This document shows positions 35,655-45,253 of a stretch of DNA of 64,000 nt, one piece after another. Each line of letters starts with the position of its first letter. Position 1 is the first letter of the stretch. The translations under genes and the position numbers were made by a program. This stretch comes from Sporosarcina sp. P13 (GTDB taxonomy: Bacteria; Bacillota; Bacilli; Bacillales_A; Planococcaceae), in NCBI RefSeq assembly GCF_002743055.1, contig NZ_PDYM01000001.1:62001-126000 (forward strand), in the 5' to 3' direction. The notes under the pieces were generated by a model that was not told the DNA's origin, did not search any database, and worked only from the letters and a program-made list of their open reading frames with translations.

Positions 35655-36911
35655 CTAGTTTTTCATTTTTTTATATTGTTGGATATTCGTTTTAGGTGCG
35701 ATGACTGATATCGCTCGATCGCTCGTTAATATCTGTTGGGCCAGTCGATAGACACTACGCTTTTCAACCTTTTCAATTTGTTCAACTACATGTTCTATCG
35801 TTTGGTGTTTCCCTAACACTAATTCATTGCGTCCATTGCGATACATTCGAGATTCAGAACTTTCTAACCCAAGAACAAAGCTTCCTTTTAGTTGTTCTTT
35901 TGCATTGCGTAATTCATTATCCGTTATACCATCATGTAATAACTCTGCGATGACTCGCTCAATCGTCTTGTACGTCTCTTCGAAGTTATCAGGTGATGTA
36001 CCACAATAAACTACAAAGCCCCCAGCTTTCTCATACGCTGCGTAATACGTATAGACCGAGTAAGCTAACCCTTTATTCTCACGTACTTCCTGGAATAGTC
36101 TAGAAGACATCGTGCCGCCAAGAATACTGTCAAATAAACTTAATTCGTATATTTTTTCATGTGTGGAAGGTAAAGATGGATAACCAAAGCATACATGTGC
36201 TTGTTCAATATCCTTCGCTTTAATCATTTGATTTGCTGCAAAATCCGGTAACACAATTTCTTCTTCCGTAACCGTCTGTATTTTACTTTGGTAGGATCCA
36301 AAATGGGCTTCGATTAACTTAATGAGTCGCTCGTCATAATTTCCAGCAATTGAAATCACGAGGTTTTCAGGGCCATAGTGACGTTCCATGAATTCATCTA
36401 CCATTTCTTTCGTAAAACGTTTAATCGTTTCTGCACGTCCGCCAACCGGTTTTCCAATTGAATCATTAGGAAACATTGCCGCCCATACTTTTTCATCTAC
36501 GTCTTCATCTGGCATATCTTCAACAGATGAAATTTCATCTAAAATAACGGACTTCTCTTTCTCCATTTCTTCTTCTTTGAATAGGGAATGGAAGAACATA
36601 TCAGATAAAATGGTTAACGCGTATGATGCGTGATGACTTAACACTGTTGTATAGTAACAAGTCATTTCTTTTGAAGTGAAGGCATTTAAATCGCCACCAA
36701 TTTGATCGAACTGTTCAGCAATCATTCTAGCGGTTCTTGTAGCAGTTCCTTTAAACAGCATATGTTCGATAAAATGGGCAATCCCTTCTTGCTCTGTCGT
36801 TTCGTTAGAAGAACCTGCATGCACCCATAAACCGACAGCTACCGACTTTACGTGTGGCATCTTCTCATGGACAATACGTACGCCATTTGGACAACTATGT
36901 GTTTCAATCAT
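35655..36911 (-). CDS. mlpA: M16 family processing protease (MlpA/YmxG)
   Basis: About 418 residues. Zinc motif HFIEH near residues 45-49 within EGIAHFIEHMLFKGT, downstream glutamate in EEMEKEKSVILDEISS, and the C-terminal M16 half with SSRLFQEVRENKGLAYSVY. Related to mitochondrial processing peptidases; B. subtilis MlpA has been linked to regulation of extracellular protease (aprE) expression. The ATG at 36911 is right: AAAGGGAGAG lies 6 bases upstream. A longer in-frame version to 37040 would translate through the pnp terminator hairpin and give a Lys-rich artefact. Confidence 0.93.
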   Translation of the reverse strand: MIETHSCPNGVRIVHEKMPHVKSVAVGLWVHAGSSNETTEQEGIAHFIEHMLFKGTATRTARMIAEQFDQIGGDLNAFTSKEMTCYYTTVLSHHASYALTILSDMFFHSLFKEEEMEKEKSVILDEISSVEDMPDEDVDEKVWAAMFPNDSIGKPVGGRAETIKRFTKEMVDEFMERHYGPENLVISIAGNYDERLIKLIEAHFGSYQSKIQTVTEEEIVLPDFAANQMIKAKDIEQAHVCFGYPSLPSTHEKIYELSLFDSILGGTMSSRLFQEVRENKGLAYSVYTYYAAYEKAGGFVVYCGTSPDNFEETYKTIERVIAELLHDGITDNELRNAKEQLKGSFVLGLESSESRMYRNGRNELVLGKHQTIEHVVEQIEKVEKRSVYRLAQQILTSDRAISVIAPKTNIQQYKKMKN

Positions 36912-36936
36912 CGACTTCTCTCCCTTTATAAAGTAC

Positions 36937-36980
36937 AAAAAGCCTCCTTCGCCGCAACTTTGTGCAGGAAGAGGCTTTTT
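36937..36980 (-). terminator. Terminator of pnp
   Basis: AAAAAGCCTC-CTTC / GGAA-GAGGCTTTTT stem, 16-base loop, U-tract on the minus strand, 10 bases after the pnp stop. Confidence 0.75.
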
Positions 36981-36990
36981 GACTTGTTTA

Positions 36991-39114
36991 TTACTCTTTG
37001 TTTGCTTTTTCGGTTGCTTCTTTTTCTTCTTGAATAACAACTTTTCTAGAAAGATTTACTCGACCTTGCTTATCAATTTCGATAACCTTTACGAATAATT
37101 CATCTCCCAATTTCAGTTCGTCTTCAACCGCTTTTGTGCGGGCTTCTTGAATTTCAGATATATGAAGCAAACCATCTTTACCTGGGAAGATCTCTAAGAA
37201 CGCACCGAACTTTTCAATACGCTTTACTTTCGCCAAGTAGTATTCGCCGACTTTCGCTTCACGTACGATATTTTCAATCATTGCCTTTGCTTTGGCATTC
37301 ATTTCTGAATTTGGAGATGCGATATAGATTGTTCCATCTTGTTCTGTATCAATTTTCACTTGAGTTTCTTCAATAATCTTATTGATCACTTTACCGCCAG
37401 GTCCGATTACATCGCGGATTTTGTCTGGATTAATATGGATGACGACAATTTTTGGTGCATATTCAGACAACTCTTCACGTGCTTCAGAAATTGTAGTCAT
37501 CATATGGTTAAGAATTTTAATACGACCAATTTTAGCTTGCGCTAGTGATTCTTCTAAAATTTGACGAGACAGTCCATCAATTTTGATATCCATTTGAAGT
37601 GCTGTAATTCCTTTATCCGTACCAGCTACTTTAAAGTCCATATCACCTAGATGATCTTCCATTCCTTGAATATCTGAAAGAATAGAGTAATCCTCGTCTT
37701 TTTTGATCAAGCCCATTGCGATACCCGCTACAGGAGACTTAATCGGTACACCTGCGTCCATCATAGCCATTGTGGAGGCACAGATCGATGCTTGTGAAGA
37801 TGAACCGTTAGATTCTAATACTTCCGCAACAAGACGCATTGTGTAAGGGAATTCGACTTCGTTTGGAAGAACTGGAAGCAACGCACGCTCTCCTAGTGCT
37901 CCGTGACCGATTTCACGGCGGCCTGGTCCACGAATAGGACCCGTTTCACCGACACTGAAGTTCGGGAAGTTATAGTGATGCATAAAGCGCTTGGATTCAT
38001 CTAAACCTAATCCATCAATCATTTGAACTTCACCAAGAGCCCCAAGTGTACAGACACTTAGTACTTGCGTTTGTCCACGAGTGAACAAAGATGAACCGTG
38101 TGCACGTTGTAGAAGACCTGTTTCAGAAGACAATGGACGAATTTCATCAAGCCCACGGCCGTCTGGACGTACTTTATCTACTGTGATCAAACGACGTACT
38201 TCATCTTTGACCATTTGTTCTAGAACTGCTTTTACTTGTTTCATCGTTTCATCATCTGATTCTTTCTCGATGTAGCGATCAAGTACAGCTTTTTTCACTT
38301 CGTTAATCGCATCTTCACGCGCATGTTTTTCCTCTGTTTGAATCGCTGCAATTAAATCAGTTTCGCAGAAGTCTTTTACATCTTTGCTAATTTCCGCATC
38401 TAATTCGAATAGTTCAATCTCGAATTTTTCTTTACCGATTTCTTGAGCAATTTTTTCTTGGAATTCAATTAATTTTTTAATTTCATCATGACCGAACATG
38501 ATTGCTTCTAGCATAATATCTTCAGAAACTTCTTTTGCACCTGCTTCTACCATGTTGATTGCGTCTTTTGTTCCAGCAACGACTAAATCGATTTCTGACA
38601 TTTCAAGTTGTGCTGGTGTTGGGTTGACAATAAATTCGCCATCCAGACGACCTACTTGAACGCCTGCGATCGGTCCGTCAAACGGAATATCTGAAATAGA
38701 TAATGCTAGAGATGAACCAATCATCGCGGCAATTTCAGAAGAACAATCTTGATCAACTGACATAACAAGTGAAATTACTTGAACATCATTACGGAAGCCA
38801 TCAGGGAACAAAGGTCTGATTGGTCGGTCGATTAAACGGCTTGTCAAAACGGCCTTTTCTGAAGGACGACCTTCACGTTTAATAAATCCACCTGGAATTT
38901 TACCTACTGCATATAAACGTTCTTCATAATTTACTGTAAGTGGGAAAAAGTCTAGAGGTTTTGGTTTCTTAGAAGCAGTTACTGTGGAAAGTACTGTTGT
39001 TTCGCCATAACGAACGAGCACAGCACCATTTGCTTGCTTAGCTAGTTGTCCAGATTCGATCGTCAGTGTACGTCCTGCCCAATCGAGTGTATAAACTTTT
39101 TTCTGTTCTGACAT
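36991..39114 (-). CDS. pnp: Polynucleotide phosphorylase
   Basis: Phosphorolytic 3'-5' exoribonuclease. 707 residues: first RNase PH domain (about 1-140), helical domain, second RNase PH domain with [19 protein letters not shown] near 390-410 and the metal-site [17 protein letters not shown] around 490, KH domain ([18 protein letters not shown]) and S1 domain ([20 protein letters not shown]). The tail is Lys/Glu rich. ATG at 39114 with a good promoter about 40 bases upstream. It follows rpsO in the classic order; the two are separated by a terminator. ylxY, next in B. subtilis, is missing. Confidence 0.98.
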   Translation of the reverse strand: MSEQKKVYTLDWAGRTLTIESGQLAKQANGAVLVRYGETTVLSTVTASKKPKPLDFFPLTVNYEERLYAVGKIPGGFIKREGRPSEKAVLTSRLIDRPIRPLFPDGFRNDVQVISLVMSVDQDCSSEIAAMIGSSLALSISDIPFDGPIAGVQVGRLDGEFIVNPTPAQLEMSEIDLVVAGTKDAINMVEAGAKEVSEDIMLEAIMFGHDEIKKLIEFQEKIAQEIGKEKFEIELFELDAEISKDVKDFCETDLIAAIQTEEKHAREDAINEVKKAVLDRYIEKESDDETMKQVKAVLEQMVKDEVRRLITVDKVRPDGRGLDEIRPLSSETGLLQRAHGSSLFTRGQTQVLSVCTLGALGEVQMIDGLGLDESKRFMHHYNFPNFSVGETGPIRGPGRREIGHGALGERALLPVLPNEVEFPYTMRLVAEVLESNGSSSQASICASTMAMMDAGVPIKSPVAGIAMGLIKKDEDYSILSDIQGMEDHLGDMDFKVAGTDKGITALQMDIKIDGLSRQILEESLAQAKIGRIKILNHMMTTISEAREELSEYAPKIVVIHINPDKIRDVIGPGGKVINKIIEETQVKIDTEQDGTIYIASPNSEMNAKAKAMIENIVREAKVGEYYLAKVKRIEKFGAFLEIFPGKDGLLHISEIQEARTKAVEDELKLGDELFVKVIEIDKQGRVNLSRKVVIQEEKEATEKANKE

Positions 39115-39154
39115 TGTAGAACTCCTCTCTATTGTGAAACTGTTTTACCTATTG

Positions 39155-39183
39155 ATGGTATGTAATTAGTAGTAGTGTATCAA
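39155..39183 (-). promoter_or_regulatory. Predicted pnp promoter
   Basis: TTGATA (39183-39178), 17-base spacer, TACCAT (39160-39155), directly downstream of the rpsO terminator. Confidence 0.6.
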
Positions 39184-39225
39184 AAAAGACTTATTTATGC
39201 GAAGTTTTCAGTCTTGATTCCATAG

Positions 39226-39248
39226 AAAAAAGCGGGCAAAGCCCGCTT
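39226..39248 (-). terminator. Terminator of rpsO
   Basis: AGCGGGC-AAA-GCCCGCT stem with six U residues on the minus strand, 11 bases after the rpsO stop. Confidence 0.8.
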
Positions 39249-39258
39249 CTTAGTCTTA

Positions 39259-39528
39259 TTAACGGCGTAAGCCTAGTGTTGCAATAAGATCACGGTAACG
39301 TTGAACGTTAGTTTCACGTAAATATCTTAAAAGACGACGACGTGTACCAACCATTTTGTACAGACCGCGACGTGAGTGGTGATCTTTTTTGTGTGTACGT
39401 AAGTGGCTGTTCAAGTTATTGATCTCTTCAGTAAGGATAGCAATCTGAACATCAGCAGATCCAGTATCATTTTCATGAGTTTTGAATTGATTGATAAGCT
39501 CAGTTTTGCGCTCTTGTGTAATAGCCAT
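39259..39528 (-). CDS. rpsO: 30S ribosomal protein S15
   Basis: 89 residues that bind 16S rRNA and bridge to the 50S subunit. Landmarks: [20 protein letters not shown] (in part), [21 protein letters not shown] and the terminal LIATLGLRR. The ATG at 39528 is correct: AGGAGGTG lies 6 bases upstream, and the GTG at 39537 is part of that site. It has its own promoter and a roughly 90-nt leader. In Geobacillus S15 binds its own mRNA, so the leader may be autoregulatory. Confidence 0.98.
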   Translation of the reverse strand: MAITQERKTELINQFKTHENDTGSADVQIAILTEEINNLNSHLRTHKKDHHSRRGLYKMVGTRRRLLRYLRETNVQRYRDLIATLGLRR

Positions 39529-39623
39529 CCTTTTCACCTCCTAAATAAAAGTATCCCCATCTCCCGAGCAAACGTTGGTGAATCGTGTTGCCAAGAAGTG
39601 GTTCGTGTTTATAACACTGCTTT

Positions 39624-39652
39624 ATCATATCACGGCATTCTTTCAGTTGCAA
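39624..39652 (-). promoter_or_regulatory. Predicted rpsO promoter
   Basis: TTGCAA (39652-39647), 17-base spacer, TATGAT (39629-39624). It lies in the gap after ribF and gives a leader of about 90 nt. Confidence 0.65.
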
Positions 39653-39661
39653 CAACCAACT

Positions 39662-40600
39662 CTAGTCGTTTAACAAGTCAATCGCTATTTGTTTATCTTT
39701 AGCAATTTGCTCCTTTAAGGCCTCTAGCGAATCAAACTTTCTCTCTGACCGTATTCGGTGTAGCCAATCAATCGCAACTTCCTGTCCGTATAGATCGAGC
39801 GTAGCATCAAGCAAGTGAACTTCTGCAGTCGCACGGCGATGCTTAGGATCATGAAATGTTGGTTTGACACCCATATTACATACGCCTTTAAACCAGGTTC
39901 CTGCGATTAAACACTTCACTGCATAGACACCGTTAGCCGGGACAATATGTTCTTCCGAAGTTTGAATATTAGCGGTTGGGAAGCCTAGCAAGCGACCTCG
40001 CTTTTCACCATGAACCACTTCACCAAACGTTCGAAAAGGACGTCCTAGTAAGGTAGCAGCTTCTTCCACATTACCTTGAGAGAGTAATTCGCGAATTTTG
40101 GTAGATGAAGTTTTTCCATTTTCATCAAATGTAACTTTAGAGACAGTCGTCGTTCCATACAATCCATTAGAAAGCTTGCTCATATCTTCCATAGTACCAG
40201 AACCTTTTACGCCAAACGTAAAATCATAGCCTGCCGTTACATGCTTAACACCTAATCCTTTAATGAATGCATCAATAAACTGTTCAGGTGATAAACTAGC
40301 TAGATCCCAATCAAAGCTGACGACGAAAAGTACATCCACTTCAAGCGCTTGAAGCAGTCTTACCTTCTCCTCAATGGGAGTGATATAGCCAATATTTTTA
40401 TTAGAAAAGAGCCGTGAAGGGTGCGGATCAAACGTCATAACAGCTGTCTTTATCGCTAAGTCAACCGCTGTTTTTTTTGCGGAACGAATGACTTCTTGAT
40501 GCCCTTTATGTACGCCGTCAAAAAATCCGATAGCTAAAGAATAGGCGTGATTCTGTCCGATATCTACTTGATCGGGGTATCGTAATCTGTAGATTTCCAT
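39662..40600 (-). CDS. ribF: Bifunctional riboflavin kinase/FAD synthetase
   Basis: Makes FMN then FAD from riboflavin. 312 residues. The N-terminal adenylyltransferase domain has GFFDGVHKGHQEVI near 27-40. KTSSTKIRELLSQGNVEEA lies around 160. The C-terminal flavokinase domain has GRLLGFPTANIQ near 202 and VYAVKCLI. Called ribC in B. subtilis. It lies 12 bp downstream of truB, with no RFN element nearby, so no FMN riboswitch control is expected here. Confidence 0.97.
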   Translation of the reverse strand: MEIYRLRYPDQVDIGQNHAYSLAIGFFDGVHKGHQEVIRSAKKTAVDLAIKTAVMTFDPHPSRLFSNKNIGYITPIEEKVRLLQALEVDVLFVVSFDWDLASLSPEQFIDAFIKGLGVKHVTAGYDFTFGVKGSGTMEDMSKLSNGLYGTTTVSKVTFDENGKTSSTKIRELLSQGNVEEAATLLGRPFRTFGEVVHGEKRGRLLGFPTANIQTSEEHIVPANGVYAVKCLIAGTWFKGVCNMGVKPTFHDPKHRRATAEVHLLDATLDLYGQEVAIDWLHRIRSERKFDSLEALKEQIAKDKQIAIDLLND

Positions 40601-40612
40601 TTCTATCTCTCC

Positions 40613-41524
40613 TTACTCATTAGGCAATAACATTTTTTCAGGCTTCATCAATCCAGGCTTCGTTGGATGGTTTTGATAGATAGCCAATACTTTTTTTTCA
40701 TACGTCATAATAACAGACGGGTAATCGCTCAATAACGGATTTGCTGGTAACACTTGTCCATTTTTAATATTCTCTAAATCTGTAGAATCTATTTCCACCT
40801 TGGGAAAGTCATTCAAAACGTTTTCAATCGGCAACAAAATAGAGTCTATTTCCTCCGCTTCCATGACCTCCGCTACTTCCGCTAACGTTTTGCACTCTGC
40901 TTGACGAAAATTACCTGAAGCCGTTCGAACTAATGCTTCCATATGTGCTGGAAAGCCAAGGTGTTCACCAATTTGGACAGCGAGCGTTCGAATATATGTA
41001 CCTTTTCCACAGCTCACACGAATGGAAAATGTGACTTGTTCCCCCGCAAAAATTTCTTCTTCATCTAAAAGGTCTATTTGATGGATCTCCACTTTACGTT
41101 TAGGGCGTTCTACTTCTATACCTTTTCTTGCATACTCATAGAGTCGTTTACCATTTACTTTTACAGCTGAATACATGGGTGGAATCTGTATAATTTCACC
41201 TGTTAAATTATGTAATACTTCTATAATTTGAGCTCGCGTAAATTCTTTATACGAGTTGTCACTTGTAACGGTTTCACCTTGTGCGTCTTCCGTTTCAGTA
41301 GATCGTCCAATGGATACTTTCGCAATGTATTCTTTACCTGCATCCGTAACGTACGAGGCGACTTTCGTTGCTCTCCCTATACAAATGGGAAGTACACCTT
41401 CTACTTCAGGATCCAGTGTTCCAGTATGTCCTACTTTTTTTGTACGTAAAATCTTGCGCAGTTTAAAGACGCAATCATGTGATGTCATCCCTTTTTCTTT
41501 CCACAAAGGTAATATTCCGTTCAT
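40613..41524 (-). CDS. truB: tRNA pseudouridine(55) synthase TruB
   Basis: Converts U55 of the T-loop to pseudouridine in all tRNAs. 303 residues. GHTGTLDPEVEGVLPICIG near residues 34-52 contains the catalytic aspartate. IPPMYSAVKVNGKRLYEYAR near 119 and CGKGTYIRTLA near 174 are the other conserved blocks, and a PUA-like C-terminal portion follows. It is preceded by rbfA with a hairpin in the 96-bp gap, and followed closely by ribF. Confidence 0.97.
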   Translation of the reverse strand: MNGILPLWKEKGMTSHDCVFKLRKILRTKKVGHTGTLDPEVEGVLPICIGRATKVASYVTDAGKEYIAKVSIGRSTETEDAQGETVTSDNSYKEFTRAQIIEVLHNLTGEIIQIPPMYSAVKVNGKRLYEYARKGIEVERPKRKVEIHQIDLLDEEEIFAGEQVTFSIRVSCGKGTYIRTLAVQIGEHLGFPAHMEALVRTASGNFRQAECKTLAEVAEVMEAEEIDSILLPIENVLNDFPKVEIDSTDLENIKNGQVLPANPLLSDYPSVIMTYEKKVLAIYQNHPTKPGLMKPEKMLLPNE

Positions 41525-41575
41525 CTTGCCCCTTCTTTCTGTGGGTTCATTGAAAACATATCTAATATAAGAATA

Positions 41576-41613
41576 GAGGAAGTCATTACGCTTCAGCGAT
41601 AATGAACTTCCTC
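41576..41613 (-). terminator. Possible terminator or attenuator after rbfA
   Basis: GAGGAAGT-C-ATTA / TAAT-GA-ACTTCCTC stem with an 11-base loop. The tail (UAUUCUUAUAU on the minus strand) is only moderately U-rich, so partial termination is likely. Confidence 0.5.
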
Positions 41614-41620
41614 CACATTT

Positions 41621-41971
41621 TTACTGCATGTCTTCATCATTCACTTGACGAATTAAGCTCTCAATACGATTACCGTAAGCAACCGATTCATCTAGCTCAA
41701 ATTCAATTTCAGGTGTTTTACGCAAACGAATTCTCTGACCAATTTCAGTCCGGATAAATCCTTTCGCTTTAGAGAGACCGATTAACGTATCCTCTCGCTG
41801 TTTATCTGTCCCAAGAACTGAGATAAACACTTTTGCCTGTTGCAAATCGCCTGTCACGTCTACGCCTGTAATCGTAACAAAACCGATGCGCGGGTCTTTC
41901 AACTTTTGGGCGATAATCTCGCCTAATTCTTTTTTCATTTGTTCAGCCACTCGATTTGCACGCACTGACAC
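41621..41971 (-). CDS. rbfA: Ribosome-binding factor A
   Basis: 116-residue KH-fold protein that assists late 30S assembly and 16S 5'-end processing. Family blocks: [25 protein letters not shown] (in part), [21 protein letters not shown] and [14 protein letters not shown]. Its place between ylxP and truB is invariant in Bacillales. The start at 41971 fits the family N-terminus (MSVRANRV). Confidence 0.97.
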   Translation of the reverse strand: MSVRANRVAEQMKKELGEIIAQKLKDPRIGFVTITGVDVTGDLQQAKVFISVLGTDKQREDTLIGLSKAKGFIRTEIGQRIRLRKTPEIEFELDESVAYGNRIESLIRQVNDEDMQ

Positions 41972-41993
41972 GAACTTTCACCTCGTCCTATAG

Positions 41994-42272
41994 TCATAAG
42001 TATTCTACTGTACACGCGGTCATTTCCCAATCTGGATTTGATTCAAATAGGCTAATCGCTCTTCTCACTTCGCGTTCAGCCGCATCTTTAGAAGATGCGA
42101 CAGCAACTATAGCGAAAGTCGTCCTTTGCCAAAGATCTTGATGATCTATTTCTGCAACAGAAACATTATAGGAATTTTTCACTCGATCTTTCATTCGATT
42201 TAACACAGCTCGCTTGTCTTTAAGTGATGCCGCAATCGGAATGAAGAACGAGCATTCCGCGTAAACAATCAT
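41994..42272 (-). CDS. ylxP: DUF503 protein YlxP
   Basis: 92 residues, the conserved small protein between infB and rbfA. Recognised by [21 protein letters not shown] (start, in part), [20 protein letters not shown] and [20 protein letters not shown]. The family has a ferredoxin-like fold and a proposed link to ribosome maturation, but no proven biochemical role. Start overlaps the infB stop by 4 bases. Confidence 0.93.
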   Translation of the reverse strand: MIVYAECSFFIPIAASLKDKRAVLNRMKDRVKNSYNVSVAEIDHQDLWQRTTFAIVAVASSKDAAEREVRRAISLFESNPDWEMTACTVEYL

Positions 42273-44632
42273 ACTCGTTTAATCTCTTCCATGACGTAAG
42301 CTTCGATGATATCGCCTTCCTTGATATCATTGAACTTTTTGATCATGATGCCACATTCATAGCCTTTCGCCACTTCTTTTGCATCGTCTTTGAATCGCTT
42401 CAATGTATCAAGCTCACCTTCAAAGATGACAATATTATCACGAAGGACGCGGACACTAGAATCACGTGTAATTTTACCGTCAATTACATAGCTTCCTGCA
42501 ATTGTACCGACTTTTGTAACTTTAAAGGTTTCACGAACTTCAGCTTGACCGATTACTTTTTCCTCGTATTCAGGATCTAGTAACCCTTTCATTGCTGATT
42601 CGATTTCTTCAATTACTTTATAGATTATGCGGTGTAGGCGAATATCAACGCCTTCTTCTTCCGCAGCACGTTTCGCATTCGTATCTGGACGTACGTTGAA
42701 ACCAATAACGATCGCATTTGACGCAGCCGCTAATGAAATATCAGATTCGTTGATCGCACCTGCACCCGTATGGATGATCTTGACATTCACGCCTTCTACT
42801 TCAATTTTCATAAGAGACGAAGCCATTGCTTCAACTGCACCTTGAACGTCTGCTTTGACGATCAAGTTCAATTCTTTCATTTCGCCCTGTTTCATTTGAT
42901 CGAATAGGTTATCTAACGTTACACGTGTCTTTTCTACACGCTGTTCTTGAAGCGCTTCTCCAGCTCGTGTTTCACCAATTTGACGAGCAGTCTTTTCGTC
43001 TTTAAAGACAACAAAACGATCGCCCGCTTGTGGCACGTCACTTAATCCAGTGATTTCTACTGGCGTAGATGGACCTGCTTCTTTTACTCGACGGCCTAAG
43101 TCACTGACCATAGCACGAACACGGCCGTACGTATTACCGACAACGATTGGATCTCCTACATGCAATGTACCGTTTTGTACTAGCAATGTAGCAACAGAAC
43201 CTTTTCCTTTGTCAAGTTGTGCTTCAATTACAGTACCACGAGCTCTAATCGATTGATCAGCAGTAAATTCGCCTACTTCCGCAACCAATAGAACCATTTC
43301 AAGAAGCTGCTCGATTCCTTCACCTTTAAGTGCGGAAATCGGAACGAAGATTGTATCTCCACCCCAGTCTTCTGAAACTAAGCCGTGTTCAGTCAACTCT
43401 TGCATGACACGATCTGGATTAGCGGACGGTTTATCCATCTTATTCACTGCAACAATGATTGGAACTTCTGCTGCTTTTGCGTGATTGATCGCTTCAATTG
43501 TTTGCGGCATAACACCATCATCTGCAGCTACGACTAAAATTGTCAAGTCAGTTACTTTCGCTCCACGTGCTCTCATTGTTGTGAAAGCCTCGTGGCCCGG
43601 TGTATCTAAGAATGTAATTTTCTTATCGTTTACTTTGATTTGGTACGCTCCAATATGCTGGGTAATTCCTCCAGCCTCTCCTTGCGTAACTTTTGTATTA
43701 CGAATCGAATCAAGTAAAGTCGTTTTACCATGGTCAACGTGACCCATTATCGTAACAACTGGTGGTCTTTCTTCTAGAATACCTGGAGTCTCTTCTTCCT
43801 CTTCAGGATCTTCAAAGTAGATTTCCAAATCGGTAACGTCGATTCTGACTTCTTCCTCGACTTCTACACCATATTCCGCACAGATTAGTTCAATCGCATC
43901 TTTATCCAACTCTTGGTTAATCGTCGCCATGACGCCAAGCATGAATAATTTTTTGATAATTTCAGAAGGTTCCTTACCTAGTTTTTGAGCTAGTTCACCA
44001 ACCGATAGTGATTCGTAGAACGTAATTTTCTCTGGTAGTGGCTTTTCAATCTTTTGCGCTGGAACTGCTGGACGGTATCTACGACGCCCTTGGTTGATTC
44101 CGCGAGCAGGTGGCCTTCCACCACGACCGCCACCCGGACGACCTCCGCCGCCCGCCGGACGTGCCCCCGAGCCCTGTCCTTGTTTAGGCTGTTGATTACT
44201 GCCTTGCGCTGGTCTAGCTTGTTGACTAGAACCTTGTCCTTGTGGACGATTTGCAGAAGTTGATGCAGGACGGTTAGCACCTTGAGTACTTTGGCTACCT
44301 TTGTTGGAACCTTGGTTCGGACGATTGTTACTACCTTTTGAAGCAGATGTTCCAGTTGCAGACGCTGGTTTAGCGTTTCCGCCTTGGCGATTACCAGAAG
44401 CGCGCTGAGCTGGTCTGTCTGTTCTTTGATTGTTGTTTGGCTTATTTCCTGATGCTGATGTTGCACTATTTGCTGATTTAGGGAATTTCTTATCTAGTTT
44501 CGCTATAGTATCTGGTTCAAGATACGCCATATGCGTAGTCACTTCAATATTCATTTTCCCTAGTTCATCAATAACATCTCTACTCGTTTTATTAACTGTT
44601 CTGGCATATTCATGTACTCGTATTTTCGTCAT
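42269..44632 (-). CDS. infB: Translation initiation factor IF-2
   Basis: GTPase that places initiator tRNA on the 30S subunit. 787 residues, longer than the 716 of B. subtilis. An N-terminal IF2_N segment ([22 protein letters not shown], in part) is followed by a low-complexity region at about 55-190 rich in G, N, Q, S, P and R, which accounts for the extra length. A second IF2_N motif ([21 protein letters not shown]) follows. G domain: [20 protein letters not shown] and NKMDKP. C-terminal domains 2-4 are present. It overlaps ylxP (4 bp) and ylxQ (23 bp). Confidence 0.98.
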   Translation of the reverse strand: MTKIRVHEYARTVNKTSRDVIDELGKMNIEVTTHMAYLEPDTIAKLDKKFPKSANSATSASGNKPNNNQRTDRPAQRASGNRQGGNAKPASATGTSASKGSNNRPNQGSNKGSQSTQGANRPASTSANRPQGQGSSQQARPAQGSNQQPKQGQGSGARPAGGGGRPGGGRGGRPPARGINQGRRRYRPAVPAQKIEKPLPEKITFYESLSVGELAQKLGKEPSEIIKKLFMLGVMATINQELDKDAIELICAEYGVEVEEEVRIDVTDLEIYFEDPEEEEETPGILEERPPVVTIMGHVDHGKTTLLDSIRNTKVTQGEAGGITQHIGAYQIKVNDKKITFLDTPGHEAFTTMRARGAKVTDLTILVVAADDGVMPQTIEAINHAKAAEVPIIVAVNKMDKPSANPDRVMQELTEHGLVSEDWGGDTIFVPISALKGEGIEQLLEMVLLVAEVGEFTADQSIRARGTVIEAQLDKGKGSVATLLVQNGTLHVGDPIVVGNTYGRVRAMVSDLGRRVKEAGPSTPVEITGLSDVPQAGDRFVVFKDEKTARQIGETRAGEALQEQRVEKTRVTLDNLFDQMKQGEMKELNLIVKADVQGAVEAMASSLMKIEVEGVNVKIIHTGAGAINESDISLAAASNAIVIGFNVRPDTNAKRAAEEEGVDIRLHRIIYKVIEEIESAMKGLLDPEYEEKVIGQAEVRETFKVTKVGTIAGSYVIDGKITRDSSVRVLRDNIVIFEGELDTLKRFKDDAKEVAKGYECGIMIKKFNDIKEGDIIEAYVMEEIKRV

Positions 44633-44957
44633 TAGCCCACCCCCGGTTATATTCGTTGAGGAGCTCGGATAATTTTTTTGCGAATCCTTTATCTGTTAGC
44701 GCCAAGACCACTCGTTCTTCTTTACCTATCGCATGCCCTAGGTCTTCACGACTACCAAATACATGCTTCTCAACGTTGTAAGTATTACATTTATTAGTTA
44801 ACTTTTTCATCGTATTCGCGGAAGCGTCAGCTGATAGGACCACTAACGCGGCATTTCCTGAACGCACTTCTGTTACGACTAAATCTTCACCCGTAACAAT
44901 TTTTCGTGCGCGGGCTGCTAAACCAAGCAGTTGATAAATCTTAGTTGCATCTTTCAT
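44610..44957 (-). CDS. ylxQ: YlxQ, L7Ae-family ribosomal-type protein
   Basis: 115 residues of the L7Ae/L30e RNA-binding fold: [34 protein letters not shown] and the [17 protein letters not shown] segment. Paralogues bind kink-turn RNA, but the target of YlxQ is unknown. Overlaps rnpM by 4 bases upstream and infB by 23 bases downstream, a tight nusA-rnpM-ylxQ-infB arrangement. Confidence 0.93.
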   Translation of the reverse strand: MKDATKIYQLLGLAARARKIVTGEDLVVTEVRSGNAALVVLSADASANTMKKLTNKCNTYNVEKHVFGSREDLGHAIGKEERVVLALTDKGFAKKLSELLNEYNRGWANDENTST

Positions 44958-45232
44958 TTGATCGCCTCTCGACGTATCGCATGCAATAGGTCCTCATACA
45001 CTTGCTCAGGAATCTTCACACCCAACTGATTTTCTATCGAGCGTTGTTTGCGTGCTGTTTCTACCGCTTCTTCCGTTTTTGAAACGTATGTACCGCGACC
45101 AGATTTTTTACCTGTCAAGTCTACAGATACTTCTCCTTCTTTCGTACGGACGATTCGAATCATTTCTTTTTTAGGAAGCATATTACCTGTAGCGGCACAT
45201 TTGCGCAAAGGGATTTTCCGATTGTTCGACAT
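44954..45232 (-). CDS. rnpM: RNase P modulator RnpM (YlxR)
   Basis: 92 residues of DUF448. The RKIPLRKCAATGNMLPKKEM start and the VDLTGKKSGRGTYVSK core are the family hallmark. In B. subtilis the protein binds RNase P RNA and modulates its activity. The start is set at the ATG of MSNNRKIP (45232), which is about 10 bases from AAAGGA; another ATG two codons earlier is too close to that site. Follows nusA by 21 bases. Confidence 0.93.
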   Translation of the reverse strand: MSNNRKIPLRKCAATGNMLPKKEMIRIVRTKEGEVSVDLTGKKSGRGTYVSKTEEAVETARKQRSIENQLGVKIPEQVYEDLLHAIRREAIK

Positions 45233-45253
45233 CAGCATGCAATCCTTTCCAAA

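Noticed and set aside
36912-37040. N-terminal Lys-rich extension of the M16 protease
   Set aside because: It would read through the pnp terminator hairpin; the ATG at 36911 has a clear ribosome site and fits the family start.
43990-44466. 158-codon alternative frame inside infB
   Set aside because: It is on the same strand as infB in another frame and lies over the low-complexity linker, whose repetitive codons keep a second frame open. No start signal or domain.
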